A stretch of DNA of 37,338 nucleotides from Gallionella sp. (GTDB lineage: Bacteria > Pseudomonadota > Gammaproteobacteria > Burkholderiales > Gallionellaceae), in contig DAICZN010000029.1 of assembly GCA_027311105.1 (NCBI GenBank), forward strand, positions 1 to 37,338. The letters are read 5' to 3'. Each line of letters starts with the position of its first letter. The first letter of the stretch is position 1. Below, in pieces: positions 1-9,100 of the stretch. A program made the translations under genes and the position numbers. Under the pieces are notes generated by a model that saw nothing but the letters and a program-made list of their open reading frames with translations, searched no databases and was not told the DNA's origin.

Positions 1-1
1 T

Positions 2-217
2 TACGAACTATGCTACGGCTGCTCGCGCCCGATCACCGCTGAGGAAAAAGCCTCGCCAAAATATCAGGCGGGCGTTTCCTGCCCGCATTGTTTTGATACC
101 CTCACCCCCGAGAAACGCGCCGCCGCGCTGGAGCGGCAGAATCAGGTCGAGCTGGCCAGGCAGCGCGGCGAAGCGCATATAGGCAAACGGGGTAAAAAAA
201 CCGCAAGGATAGGTTAG
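2..217 (+). CDS. trhO: TrhO-family tRNA uridine(34) hydroxylase (rhodanese-like), C-terminal fragment
   Basis: This is the last 71 codons of a gene that begins before the window; the stop is TAG at 215-217. The peptide carries the cysteine-rich tail typical of the TrhO/YceA (UPF0176) family: CYGC, then a spacer containing SPKYQAGVSCPHC, then a basic end rich in Arg and Lys. Known members install 5-hydroxyuridine at the tRNA wobble position in an oxygen-dependent way using a rhodanese domain. That catalytic domain lies outside the window, so the assignment rests on the tail alone. The next gene converges on it, with 25 bases between the stops. The start is not visible. Confidence 0.8.
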   Translation, partial: YELCYGCSRPITAEEKASPKYQAGVSCPHCFDTLTPEKRAAALERQNQVELARQRGEAHIGKRGKKTARIG

Positions 218-242
218 TTTGCAGCTTGGGCGGAGCGCAGCG

Positions 243-620
243 TTAGGCGGGTTGATTCCTTTGCAGGAAGAACTCGCCTATCCACTTACCCCGTTTGAAA
301 TCTATCTTGAGCCGTTTCGGCACGAAGGCCTCCGGCCTGACGATAGGAAAATCTTCCACGGGCGGCTCGACCTCGAAATCCTTCACGTTGCATGCCTTTG
401 TCATCACCGGCCTGAACCCGATCTTCAATCGCGGGGCCGCAAAAGCAAAGTTTGCCGCCTGCGCATCCCCGCCGAAGCGCACCGCTTTACGGATCAGGCA
501 GCTGAAATACAGCTCCATCTCGACCGCCAACGGCTGGTCCAATTCCTGCAGCTTTTTATCGGCGGATGAAGTCCATTCCACCAGAACTTTTTTGCCTAGA
601 ATCTCGATGATCTTTTGCAT
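243..620 (-). CDS. Conserved hypothetical protein, 125 aa
   Basis: I do not recognise this family. The chosen ATG at 620 begins MQKIIEILGKK and is preceded by AAGGAG six bases upstream; the frame stays open for 22 more codons upstream but without a ribosome site. The product is soluble-looking, with alternating charged and hydrophobic segments, no signal peptide and no membrane helix. It contains a single Cys near the middle (FSCLIRKAVRFGG) and ends with a basic, aromatic stretch (KRGKWIGEFFLQRN). It converges with trhO on the left and faces a block of extragenic repeats on the right, so context gives no functional clue. Real-gene status is supported by the ribosome site and balanced composition. 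Confidence 0.7.
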   Translation of the reverse strand: MQKIIEILGKKVLVEWTSSADKKLQELDQPLAVEMELYFSCLIRKAVRFGGDAQAANFAFAAPRLKIGFRPVMTKACNVKDFEVEPPVEDFPIVRPEAFVPKRLKIDFKRGKWIGEFFLQRNQPA

Positions 621-689
621 GTACGGTTCTCCTTGTAGTTCGTGGATTGGGTTGAACACAAAGCCCAACATCAAAAACAAAACCAACTT

Positions 690-930
690 CGCCGGGGGTA
701 GCCCGGCAGCTAGTTACTTTCTTTTGAGTGGCCAAAAGAAAGTAACCCAAGAAAAGGCCACCCCGGTTTGCCGCCCCCTTCGGGGGTTCCCTCGATCAGA
801 CACCAACGAGCGGGGCTGCGCAACTCGCACGATCCGCTACGCGGCCACGTGCTCAAACAGTGCTCGCCCAACCCCACCGCCCGTTCGCGCCTGATCGAGG
901 CGGCGCTCAGGGGATGGAAAAGCAAAACCG
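690..930 (+). repeat. Extragenic repeat, left copy (with perfect hairpin)
   Basis: This non-coding block begins with the motif CGCCGGGGGTAGCCCGGCAG at 690 and runs through CCCCGGTTTGCCGC at 761-774 into a GC-rich tail. It is a diverged copy, in inverse orientation, of the block at 1000-1239. Inside it, 713-726 and 733-746 form a perfect 14-bp stem (GTTACTTTCTTTTG against its complement) with a six-base loop. Short open frames here are by-products of composition and have no ribosome sites. Similar extragenic elements are scattered through many beta- and gammaproteobacterial genomes; that comparison is from memory. Confidence 0.7.
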
Positions 931-999
931 AAAAAAACGGGTGGGCTTTGCCCACGATGTCGGGCGTTGCCCGACATTAACAATTACAAAAAGAGTCGT

Positions 1000-1239
1000 G
1001 CGCGCAGCGCACACAAAACCGCTTTGTCTTCTCCCCTGTGCGCCGCCGAGTAGCGCAGGCGGGTCAGGGGTAGTCGGCGAGGACTGTCTGAGCGCGTAGC
1101 GCGAGTTCCGCAGCCGCCTGACCAGTCGAGCAACGCAGGGGACCGCGCAGCAGCGGCAAACCGGGGTCGCCTTCTTTTTGGTTACTTTTTCTTTGGCGAA
1201 GCAAGAAAAAGTGACTAGCTGCCGGGCTACCCCCGGCGG
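1000..1239 (-). repeat. Extragenic repeat, right copy in inverse orientation
   Basis: Read on the minus strand from 1239, this block repeats the left copy: CCGCCGGGGGTAGCCCGGCA, then a near-perfect hairpin built on CTTTTTCTT/AAGAAAAAG, then ACCCCGGTTTGCCGC (1153-1167 on plus). Both tails then share spaced motifs (GGCTGCG-AACTCGC, CGCTACGCG, ACAGT-CTCGCC), so the copies are related over about 230 bp and not only at their ends. Together with 690-930 they form a head-to-head palindrome-like structure of about 550 bp. No credible gene lies between them. Confidence 0.7.
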
Positions 1240-1254
1240 TTTTTGCTTTTAGTT

Positions 1255-1320
1255 CGCAGGTTGGGTGGAGCGTAGTGATACCCAACAAAATGGGGCGAAC
1301 AATAACGGTGGGTATCGCTA
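1255..1320. repeat. Short palindromic GGGTGGAGCG-type repeat
   Basis: The segment around 1259-1287 reads GGTTGGGTGGAGCGTAGTGA followed by TACCCAAC, so its ends are complementary (GTTGGGT/ACCCAAC). A related piece, CTTGGGCGGAGCGCAGCG, occurs at about 223-242 behind trhO. Elements of this form are common between genes in betaproteobacteria. It lies directly after the stop of the leftward gene ending at 1318 and could act as a 3' hairpin on its message, but there is no T-tract. Confidence 0.5.
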
Positions 1321-1689
1321 TCTTCCGGCAACTGCATCTCTAAGTTCTCGGATCCTACGGAGCAAAAAATACCATCCGTACGGCAAGCAGAATAGAATGA
1401 AGACAATCAGCGCAATGTATTTGGCGTTATCGAAAGTGCGCTCGGATGTTGATAGAGACTCAACGATTTGCTTTTGAATTCCTATGTCATTTTCTCCCAC
1501 CAACTTGAAAAGTACGTTGGGTTCGCAGACCAAGCCTTTGCCGTTTGGTGCTTGTGCCGCTTGCGCTCTACACTTTTCGACCAACGACGATAGCTGTGAA
1601 TTTTCGTAAATGGATGCTACATACCCTCCAAGCAATATGCAAACAGCTAGCGTTGCACCGACCAAAAGATACTTCGTTTGTCTGTCCAT
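1318..1689 (-). CDS. Small two-helix membrane protein, unknown function (possible cassette gene)
   Basis: The product is 123 aa from the ATG at 1689, which has AGGA six bases upstream; a TTG two codons earlier is less well placed. It starts MDRQTKYLLVGATLAVCILL, giving a membrane helix at about 7-27. A roughly 65-residue extracytoplasmic loop with two Cys (KCRAQ and LVCEP) follows, then a second helix at about 91-112 (YIALIVFILFCLPYGWYFLL), and the protein ends in a basic RRIRELRD tail. The two loop Cys could form a disulphide. I know no family for it. With the next gene it forms a pair of small same-strand membrane-protein genes separated by an attC-like palindrome, which suggests integron-cassette origin. 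Confidence 0.65.
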   Translation of the reverse strand: MDRQTKYLLVGATLAVCILLGGYVASIYENSQLSSLVEKCRAQAAQAPNGKGLVCEPNVLFKLVGENDIGIQKQIVESLSTSERTFDNAKYIALIVFILFCLPYGWYFLLRRIRELRDAVAGR

Positions 1690-1723
1690 TTTCAATCCTA
1701 TCGCTGACGATTAGCGGCGTGGC

Positions 1724-1802
1724 GCCTAACATTTAGTAAGGAGCTGGCCTGTAGGTAACGAAGTCGGCTGTTGGCCAACCCACTTGACCGCAATCATTAG
1801 GC
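1724..1802 (-). other. attC-like imperfect palindrome between two small genes
   Basis: On the minus strand the 79-base segment opens with GCCTAAT and closes with GTTAGGC, the latter matching the integron core GTTRRRY. It begins six bases after the stop of the upstream gene (1808-2191) and ends 35 bases before the start of the next (1689), the usual geometry of a cassette junction. The centre holds a smaller palindrome, GTTGGCCAAC. Against it: the opening core is GCCTAAT where RYYYAAC is expected, the inner arms pair poorly, and no integrase or second attC is visible. This is a tentative call. Confidence 0.3.
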
Positions 1803-1807
1803 ATAAG

Positions 1808-2191
1808 CTAGCGGAAACGGATAACAGCTTGCCATGACCCAATACCAAAAGCTATGAGACTACATGCAAAAAGAATAATCGCACCCCAAAGGAGACAATT
1901 GTGTTTAAAGACGAATTTCTCTGTACGTCCGATTTCATTGAGCAGTTTTAGTTGCGTCAAATAGGCAAAGAGCATTGAAAATCCGCAGATTGCCAAGCCT
2001 ACTAAGAAAGCTAGCATGGGGCAGCGCATGTCAGGTTCTGTGGTCTTGCCAGCGATATTCCCAAGATAAGCAAGCAAAGCGACGGCAGAACCTCCATTCG
2101 CCAGCGCGGAAAACTTAAACCCCTCGATTGAAAGCATGATGAGAGATTTATAGGTTTCAAGCCAGTGGTCTCGCGTGAGATCAGTCGTCAT
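1808..2191 (-). CDS. Small membrane protein with LANGGSAVALLAYLGN motif, unknown function
   Basis: The likely start is the ATG at 2191 (MTTDLTRDHW), giving 127 aa; the longer frame to 2239 runs into the end of aroC and is not favoured, although no strong ribosome site precedes either. After an amphipathic N-terminus come three predicted helices: about 29-48 (FSALANGGSAVALLAYLGNI), 57-82, and 101-124. The motif with paired glycines followed by AVALLA is one I associate from memory with small membrane proteins often carried in integron cassettes; this was not searched. It starts only 10 bases after the aroC stop, on the same strand, so it could be cotranscribed with aroC. Confidence 0.7.
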   Translation of the reverse strand: MTTDLTRDHWLETYKSLIMLSIEGFKFSALANGGSAVALLAYLGNIAGKTTEPDMRCPMLAFLVGLAICGFSMLFAYLTQLKLLNEIGRTEKFVFKHNCLLWGAIILFACSLIAFGIGSWQAVIRFR

Positions 2192-2201
2192 AGAAACAAG
2201 A

Positions 2202-3290
2202 TTAACGTAATTTAGGCGTCGTACAAACCACATCCGCATTCTGCGCCCTATTCCTCAGCGCATGATCCATCAGCACCAGCGCCAGCATCGCCTCGGCGAT
2301 CGGCGTCGCGCGTATGCCTACGCAGGGGTCGTGGCGGCCGTGGGTCTCCACTATCGTCGCGTTGCCCTGCAGGTCTATCGTGCGGCGCGGCAGGCGGATG
2401 CTGGAGGTGGGCTTGACCGCGAGGTGCGCGACGATGTGCTGCCCGGTGGAGATGCCGCCGAGGATACCGCCGGCGTGGTTCGATAAAAATCCTTGAGGCG
2501 TCATCTCGTCGCCGTGTTCGCTGCCCTTTTGTGTAACCGATGCGAAACCCGCGCCGATCTCCACGCCCTTCACCGCGTTGATGCTCATCAGCGCGTAGGC
2601 GATCTCGGCGTCGAGGCGGTCATACACCGGCTCGCCCAGACCCACCGGCACGTTCTCCGCGACCACGGTGAGTTTCGCACCTATCGAGTCGCCGGACTTG
2701 CGCAGCGCGTCCATGTAATCTTCCAGTGCCGGCACCACGCTGGCATCCGGCGCGAAGAACGGGTTGTCGTTTACCCCGTCACAACTCTTGGACGGGATCT
2801 CGATCTCGCCGATCTGCGTGATATAGCCGCGCACCACCACTCCGTATTTTTCGTGCAGCCACTTCTTCGCAATCGCGCCGGCCGCGACGCGCACCGCGGT
2901 CTCGCGCGCCGAGGAGCGCCCGCCGCCGCGATGGTCGCGGAAGCCGTATTTCTGCGTGTAGGTGTAGTCGGCATGACCGGGACGGAAGGTGCTGGCGATG
3001 TTGCCGTAATCCTTGCTGCGCTGGTCTTCGTTACGGATCAGCAGCGCGATCGGCGTGCCCGTGGTCCTGCCCTCAAACACGCCGGAGAGTATCTCCACCG
3101 TGTCCGATTCGCGCCGCTGCGTGACGTGGCGCGAGGTGCCGGGCTTGCGCCGGTCCAGGTCATGCTGGATGTCGGCTTCGGACAGCGCCAATCCCGGCGG
3201 GCAGCCGTCCACCACGCAGCCGAGCGCGGGGCCGTGCGATTCGCCGAACGATGTCACCGTGAACAAAGTGCCGAGTGTGTTTCCAGACAT
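2202..3290 (-). CDS. aroC: Chorismate synthase
   Basis: AroC converts 5-enolpyruvylshikimate-3-phosphate to chorismate, the last step of the common aromatic pathway, using reduced FMN without net redox change. The 362-residue length is standard. Family motifs are present: [19 protein letters not shown] near residue 16, the [28 protein letters not shown] block at about 47-75, the [15 protein letters not shown]/substrate segment at about 121-132, and near the end [24 protein letters not shown]. The N-terminal [10 protein letters not shown] is the usual start. Upstream lies only a repeat-rich non-coding stretch. Chorismate could feed aryl starters of the pigment cluster 20 kb away, but the two are not linked in an operon. 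Confidence 0.97.
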   Translation of the reverse strand: MSGNTLGTLFTVTSFGESHGPALGCVVDGCPPGLALSEADIQHDLDRRKPGTSRHVTQRRESDTVEILSGVFEGRTTGTPIALLIRNEDQRSKDYGNIASTFRPGHADYTYTQKYGFRDHRGGGRSSARETAVRVAAGAIAKKWLHEKYGVVVRGYITQIGEIEIPSKSCDGVNDNPFFAPDASVVPALEDYMDALRKSGDSIGAKLTVVAENVPVGLGEPVYDRLDAEIAYALMSINAVKGVEIGAGFASVTQKGSEHGDEMTPQGFLSNHAGGILGGISTGQHIVAHLAVKPTSSIRLPRRTIDLQGNATIVETHGRHDPCVGIRATPIAEAMLALVLMDHALRNRAQNADVVCTTPKLR

Positions 3291-3982
3291 GACTAAACCT
3301 CGCTTAATTTTTGGTGCGAGTTTAACATAGCGGCTCCGACAGAGCGGATGGGTCGCCGCAAGTCAGCGGGGGACCCACCGGCCTGCCCCTTGCGGGTACG
3401 TGGGGCGCAGCCCTCCGGTGCGGGATAACCAGCGACTTGGTTGCCGCCCAGCGGCGGCCTAGTCGAATGGCTAGTAGTTTCACCAAGGGTCGCAGGCGGC
3501 TGCTTCACCAAACACAGTAACTGATAGAGCGTTCGCAGTCGCCGGACACAATACTATCGAGGTTTCCATATTTGATGACAGTGACGCATCTATCGGAATG
3601 CGGCAGGGAGAAAGTAAAAACCGGCACGTCGTTTCCGTCCTTCGATGGACTCGGGATAAACTGTCCTTCGGACGAGCGGGAATCCGGAATACCTCGTCAT
3701 TGCAACAAGACTTCAGCTGCGAGCAAAGCGCGGCAGAGGCGAAACCGGCGTGGCAACCCAGGACACCCCGTCATTGCGAGAAGGCGAAGCCGACGTGGCA
3801 ATCCAGATGGCTAATCAAAATGCATCTTTGTCTTGCTGGATTGCTTCACTTCGTTCGCAATGACGGCACTTTGAGCCTCTGCACTTCGTTCGCAATGACG
3901 GCAAGGGTGTCATGAATTATGGAAGTATCAATAATTTCACATTCCTGCGCAGACAAAAAATGAACAGCCCGGAGATTTACAG
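3291..3982. other. Non-coding, repeat-rich intergenic region
   Basis: No gene is supported between the divergent aroC and MDR genes. The left half (about 3330-3520) is GC-rich with open frames lacking ribosome sites. The right half is dominated by the dispersed repeat described at 3695-3905. The promoter of the MDR gene must lie within about 3905-3970, but no convincing -35/-10 pair stands out. GGAG at about 3970 serves as the ribosome site of the downstream ATG at 3983. Confidence 0.6.
3695..3905. repeat. Cluster of CGTCATTGCGAG-type extragenic repeats
   Basis: Forward copies read CGTCATTGC at about 3695 and CGTCATTGCGAG at 3769 followed by GTGGCAATCCAG at about 3795. Inverse copies follow: CTGGATTGC at about 3836 with TTCGTTCGCAATGACGG at 3850-3866, and a second TTCGTTCGCAATGACGG at about 3885-3901. 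The forward and inverse units can pair into long hairpins. This is a well-known dispersed element type found between genes in many bacteria. It has no coding capacity here. Confidence 0.75.
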
Positions 3983-4996
3983 ATGAAAGCGATCCTGATG
4001 ACCAGCGCCGGCGGCCCCGAGGTACTGGCCCAGTACGATGTCGAAAAACCCGATCTGCCCACACCCCATCATCTGCGCGTCAAGCTGTCGGCTGCAGCAA
4101 TCAATCCGCTGGATGCCAAGCTGCGCGCCAAGCCGGTCTATCACCCCGACAAATTGCCCGCGATACTCGGTTGCGATGGGGCAGGCATCGTGGAGAAGGC
4201 CGGCGGCAATGTAACGCGCTTCAAGGTCGGCGACCAGGTGTTTTTCAACAACGGCGGGCTGGGCGGAAACCAGGGCGGCGAGCCCGGCTGTTATGCCGAA
4301 TACACCACGCTGCATGAAGAATATTGTGCCGCGCCACCCGCCAATATCAGCCTGCAGGATGCTGCGGGCTTGCCGCTGGTGCTGATCACCGCCTGGGAGG
4401 CGCTGGTCGATCGCGCCAACCTGCAAGCCGGGCAGACCATTTTGATCCATGGCGGCACCGGCGGCGTGGGTCATATCGCATTGCAGCTGGCCAGGCATCT
4501 CGGCGCGCGCGTCGCCGTTACGGTCAGCGACGACAAAAAGGAAGGCCTGGCACAGGGCCTTGAAGCGGAAAAGATCATCCGCTACAGGGAAAAAGATTTC
4601 GTTGCCGATACGATGGACTGGACCGGGGGCAAGGGCGTGGACGTGGTGCTCGACACGGTGGGCAGGGACACTTTTTTGCGCTCATTCAATGCGGCGCGCA
4701 TCGGCGGCAAGATCGTCACCATACTCTCCACTCCGCTGTCTCTGGCGGACACGCAACTGGCGCGGCTGCGCAATCTGGCCATATGCTACGAGATGATGCT
4801 CACCCCGCAGGTGATCAAACAGCACGACGAACGCATCCGCCAGCGCAAGATACTCGAACAGGGCGCCCGGCTCGTCGAAGCCGGCAAGCTCGGCGTGCTG
4901 GTTTCCCATGCGCTGCCGCTGCAGGAGGCCGCCGAGGCGCATCGCCTGATCGAAACGGGAAGCGTACCGGGGAAGATCATCCTGACGATGGACTGA
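3983..4996 (+). CDS. Zinc-independent MDR family NAD(P)H:quinone oxidoreductase-like protein
   Basis: The 337-residue protein is a medium-chain dehydrogenase/reductase of the quinone oxidoreductase (zeta-crystallin) type. The N-terminal GroES-like domain contains LSAAAINPLDAKLR and the LGCDGAGIVEKAGGNVTRFKVGDQVF block. The Rossmann domain shows ILIHGGTGGVGHIALQLARHLGARV at about 152-177, with a GxGxxG-like nucleotide loop. The structural-zinc cysteine cluster of alcohol dehydrogenases is absent. The family reduces quinones or enones with NADPH in the cytosol; the substrate here cannot be read from sequence. GGAG sits about ten bases before the ATG. It converges with the globin gene. Confidence 0.9.
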   Translation: MKAILMTSAGGPEVLAQYDVEKPDLPTPHHLRVKLSAAAINPLDAKLRAKPVYHPDKLPAILGCDGAGIVEKAGGNVTRFKVGDQVFFNNGGLGGNQGGEPGCYAEYTTLHEEYCAAPPANISLQDAAGLPLVLITAWEALVDRANLQAGQTILIHGGTGGVGHIALQLARHLGARVAVTVSDDKKEGLAQGLEAEKIIRYREKDFVADTMDWTGGKGVDVVLDTVGRDTFLRSFNAARIGGKIVTILSTPLSLADTQLARLRNLAICYEMMLTPQVIKQHDERIRQRKILEQGARLVEAGKLGVLVSHALPLQEAAEAHRLIETGSVPGKIILTMD

Positions 4997-5022
4997 GCCG
5001 TTCGTTCAGGTACGGGTTCCTG

Positions 5023-5421
5023 TCAACCCTCACGGTTGCGCATGTGGTCCGCCACCTTGGCGAATGCCGCGGACAAATCCCGGCGCAGCCCCGCGTCCTC
5101 CACCACCTCGGCGAGCGCCTGATTCATGCACAGCAGCCACTGGTCGCGCTCTGTTGAACCTATGCTGAACGGCAAATGGCGCGCGCGCAACATCGGGTGG
5201 CCGTATTGCTCTACATACAACTGCGGCCCGCCCATCCAGCCGGACAGGAACTTGAACAGCTTGTCCGTCGCGCCCTGCAAGTCCTGCGCGTGCAGCTTGC
5301 GTATGCCATAGGCTTCGGGCAGCTCGTCCATCAATGCATAGAAGCGCTGCACCAGCGCGCGAACCTTGTCCGCGCCGCCGATGCGTTCGTAATGGGTCAG
5401 TATTTTGCTGTCTGCTTGCAT
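5023..5421 (-). CDS. Group II truncated haemoglobin
   Basis: The 132-residue protein fits the compact 2-on-2 globins of group II (GlbO type). Visible landmarks are FYALMDELPEAYGIRKLH (helix B region with the B10 aromatic), FLSGWMGGPQLYVEQYGHPMLRARHLPFSI (the most conserved family stretch, with the proximal His in this region), and ERDQWLLCMNQALAE with the conserved Trp at G8. Such proteins bind oxygen, CO or NO and are linked to oxygen chemistry or NO and peroxide defence, but the role here is unproven. Ribosome site strength is modest (AGAGAAG about ten bases upstream). It follows thpR by 78 bases on the same strand. Confidence 0.92.
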   Translation of the reverse strand: MQADSKILTHYERIGGADKVRALVQRFYALMDELPEAYGIRKLHAQDLQGATDKLFKFLSGWMGGPQLYVEQYGHPMLRARHLPFSIGSTERDQWLLCMNQALAEVVEDAGLRRDLSAAFAKVADHMRNREG

Positions 5422-5499
5422 GTGTCTTTCTTCTCTTCGGAGTAACGTTGTGGCATTGCCCGGGGTGGCATTGCATGGGCCGGAGTCGGCGATTTTACC

Positions 5500-6051
5500 C
5501 TAGCCCAGCGAAAACCTCGCCAGCAGCCGGTAATCCGCCTGACCGTCCCGCTGCGCGGATTGCACCAGGACAAACTCCCTGACCTGCCAGCACGCCGGAT
5601 GCATGCCGGGCAGGGGTGAGTCGGTCCAGCGGGCGTTGCGCAACAATGTGACGTGCGGCTGGTATTCACGTTTATCGAAACCGAAACCGTGCCGGGTCAG
5701 GGATTGCTCCAGGCCGCCTGCCAGCAGCACCAATTGTTGCGGTGCTTCGCCGGGCGCGGCATACACAATATGGTTGTGCCCCCAGTAACGGGCCGCATCG
5801 AAACACAATTCGAATGCTTGTCCGCTCACTTCCCGTGCCGCAAGATTCAACGCCTCAAGCCTGGAATGCTCCACATCGCCGATGAATACCAGCGTGGTGT
5901 GCAGTGTTGCGCCGCTCATGGCACGCCCCCCACACAAGTGTTGCAGCGGTTTCTGCCAGGCGACCAGAAGTTCGCGCTCCGGGACGGACGGCCACAGCGA
6001 GAAAAAAACCTTTGCTTTCGGGTTGCCTGATGGATGGGTCATGGCCTGCAT
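5500..6051 (-). CDS. thpR: RNA 2',3'-cyclic phosphodiesterase (2H superfamily)
   Basis: ThpR (formerly LigT) hydrolyses 2',3'-cyclic phosphates on RNA and can ligate tRNA halves in vitro. The 183-residue protein has both hallmark HxTx motifs, LHTTLVFIG at about residues 50-58 and PHVTLLRN at about 132-139, which build the two-histidine active site. Spacing and total length match the family. The start could be the ATG at 6051 or, three codons later, the one at 6042; neither has a strong ribosome site. The gene is divergent from the large oxidoreductase gene, sharing a 78-base intergenic region. Confidence 0.93.
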   Translation of the reverse strand: MQAMTHPSGNPKAKVFFSLWPSVPERELLVAWQKPLQHLCGGRAMSGATLHTTLVFIGDVEHSRLEALNLAAREVSGQAFELCFDAARYWGHNHIVYAAPGEAPQQLVLLAGGLEQSLTRHGFGFDKREYQPHVTLLRNARWTDSPLPGMHPACWQVREFVLVQSAQRDGQADYRLLARFSLG

Positions 6052-6129
6052 TTTATCCGCATCTTGAAGAGGGTCGAGTAGCGCACTGCAATCGGGTAAA
6101 ATGCGCGCCTTGCAGAGCCAGAGAACATC

Positions 6130-9100
6130 ATGACCGCACGTTTACGCGAAATCCCCTACAACTACACTTCTTTTTCCGACCGCGAGATCGTGTTGCGCAT
6201 ACTCGGCGGCGAGGCCTGGGACATTATCAACACGCTGCGCGAAGAACGCCGCACCGGACGTTCCGCGCAAATGCTGTATGAGGTGCTGGGCGATATCTGG
6301 GTGGTGTCGCGCAACCCGTATCTGCAGGACGACCTGCTGGGCAACCGGAAACGGCGCGCGGCGCTGGTCGGCGCGCTGCACCACCGCCTTAATGCGATAG
6401 ATGCGCGCCGCCAGGACAACCAGATCGTCAAGCGCCTGCTGCAACTGACACGCTCGGCAGTCGATCAATTCGCGGATGAATTCGAGCAGACCCTGGAACT
6501 GCGCAAACGCGCGATGAGGGTCTTGAGCCGCATCACCCGCAGCGACAATATCCAGTTCGACGGCCTGGCGCGGGTCTCGCACGTAACGGACGCGACCGAC
6601 TGGCGCGTGGAATATCCCTTCGTGGTGCTGAATCCCGATTCCGAGGAGGAAATCGCCGCGCTGGTGCGCGCCTGCATAGCGCTCAAGCTCACCATCATCC
6701 CGCGCGGCGGCGGCACCGGCTACACCGGCGGTGCGGTGCCGCTGGATAAATTCTCGGCGGTGATCAACACCGAAAAACTCGAGTCTCTCTCGGCGGTCGA
6801 GCACATCGTCCTGCCCGGACTTAGCGAACCCTATGCAACCATTCATTGCGGTGCGGGCGTGGTCACGCGGCGCGTGATGGAAGCAGCCGAGAACAGCGGC
6901 CTGGTGTTCGCGGTAGACCCGACCTCGGCGGATGCATCGTGCATAGGCGGCAATGTGGCCATGAACGCGGGCGGCAAGAAGGCCGTGCTGTGGGGCACCG
7001 CGCTGGACAACCTGGCGTCATGGCGCATGGTCACGCCGGATGGCCTGTGGATGGATGTCACGCGGCTGCATCACAACCTCGGCAAAATCCACGATGTGGA
7101 GAACGCAACTTTTCGCATCAGCCGTTATGAAACAGACGGCAAAACACCGCACGGCGCACCGGAAATCCTCACCATCCCCGGCATCGCGTTTCGCAAGGCC
7201 GGACTGGGCAAGGACGTCACCGACAAATTCCTGTCCGGCCTGCCCGGCATCCAGAAGGAAGGCTGCGACGGCATCATCACCTCGGCGCGTTTCATCCTGC
7301 ACCGCGCGCACAAACACACGCGCACGGTTTGCCTGGAATTCTTCGGCCAGGTGCGCGATGCGGTGCCCGCAATCGTCGAGATCAAAGCCTATATGGATGC
7401 GCATCCCGGTGCACTGCTGGCCGGGCTCGAACATCTCGACGAACGCTATCTCAAGGCGGTGGGCTATGCCACCAAATCCAAGCGCGGCAGCCGCCCCAAG
7501 ATGGTGCTGGTCGCTGACGTGGTCAGCGATGACGCTGACGCGGCGGCACAGGCCGCATCGGAGATCGTGCGCCTCGCCAACCTGCGCAGCGGCGAAGGCT
7601 TCATCGCTGTATCCGCCGAGGCACGCAAGAAATTCTGGCTGGACCGGGCGCGCACCGCCGCGATTGCCAAACACACCAACGCGTTCAAGATCAACGAGGA
7701 CGTGGTGATCCCGCTGCCGCGCATGGGCGATTATTGCGACGGCATAGAGCGCATCAACATCGAGTTGTCGCTGCACAACAAGCTCAGGCTGCTGGATGCG
7801 CTGGACGAATTTTTCGCCGGTGAGCTGCCGCTCTATTACCAGGACGACAAGCAGCTCGGCGCCGCCGAACTGCTCGGCAATCGCGCCCACGAAGCGAAAC
7901 AATTGCTGGCCGGGGTGCGCGCCCGCTGGCAATGGCTGCGGGACAATCTGGACGAATCCGGCTCCCTGTTGCAAGACGCAAAAGACAAGCCAGACAGGCA
8001 GACCGAACCCTGCAACTCAACCGTTTTCCAGGTCCTGCAAGACCACACCGTCCGCGCCTCATGGAAGCACGAGATACGCGAACCGCTGCGCCAGATATTC
8101 AGCGGCAGCACTTATCAGCCGATACTCGACCAGTGCAACAGCCTCCACCAGCAAGTGCTGAAAAGCCGGGTGTTCATCGCCCTGCACATGCATGCCGGCG
8201 ACGGCAATGTACATACCAACATTCCGGTGAACTCCGACAATTACGCAATGCTGCAGCAGGCAAACGCCGCGGTGGAGCGCATCATGCGTCTGGCGAAGGA
8301 CCTGGGCGGCGTGATCTCCGGCGAGCACGGCATAGGCATCACCAAGTTCGATTTTCTCGAGGCGGAAGAGATCGCCGCATTCAGCGCGTACAAAAAGCTG
8401 GTCGATCCGGAAGGCCGTTTCAACAAGGGCAAGCTGCTCAGCGGCGGCAACCTGGAGCGCGCTTACACTCCCAGCTTCAACCTGATGGAGCTGGAAAGCC
8501 TGATCCTGGAAAAGAGCGAGCTGGGCGAGATTTCCGATTCGATCAAGGACTGCCTGCGCTGCGGCAAGTGCAAGCCGGTTTGCAGCACGCATGTGCCGCG
8601 CGCCAATCTGCTGTATTCGCCGCGCAACAAGATACTCGCCACTTCACTGCTGATCGAGGCGTTCCTGTATGAGGAACAGACACGGCGCGGCGTTTCGATC
8701 CAGCACTTTGACGAATTCAATGATGTTGCCGACCATTGCACGATATGCCACAAGTGCCTGAATCCCTGCCCGGTGGACATCGACTTCGGCGATGTATCGA
8801 TCGCGATGCGCAACTTCCTGCGCAAGCAGGGCAAAAAGAAATTCAGTCCGGTCACCGCCACATCAATGTTGTTCCTCAACGCCACCGACCCGACCACGAT
8901 CAAACTGGTGCGCAAGGTGATGATAGAGTGGGGATACGGGGCACAGCGCATAGCCTATCAAATCGCCAGGCGTTTCGGCCTGCTGAAGGGCCAGACTGCA
9001 CGGCCGCCTGCCACGGTGGGCGGCGCACCGCTTAAATCCCAGGTGATTCACTTCATCAACAAGCCGATGCCGGGCAATCTGCCCAAGAAGACCTCGCGGG

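Noticed and set aside
713-746. Perfect 14-bp hairpin as a transcription terminator
   Set aside because: No gene ends just upstream on the plus strand and no T-tract follows; it belongs to the extragenic repeat.
710-1288. Short open frames inside the inverted extragenic repeats
   Set aside because: They recur in both copies only because the DNA repeats; no ribosome sites, and the frames are broken differently in each copy.
2493-3296. 267-codon open frame on the plus strand opposite aroC
   Set aside because: It lies fully within the clear chorismate synthase gene, is Arg/His/Val-rich as expected of an antisense shadow in GC-rich DNA, and has no ribosome site.
3695-3905. Possible CRISPR array
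   Set aside because: The units are in both orientations, of unequal spacing and diverged; no leader or cas gene. They are dispersed extragenic repeats.
6064-6102. TTGAAG...TAAAAT as a sigma-70 promoter for the large oxidoreductase
   Set aside because: The spacing is about 27 bases, too long; only the TAAAAT is a plausible -10.
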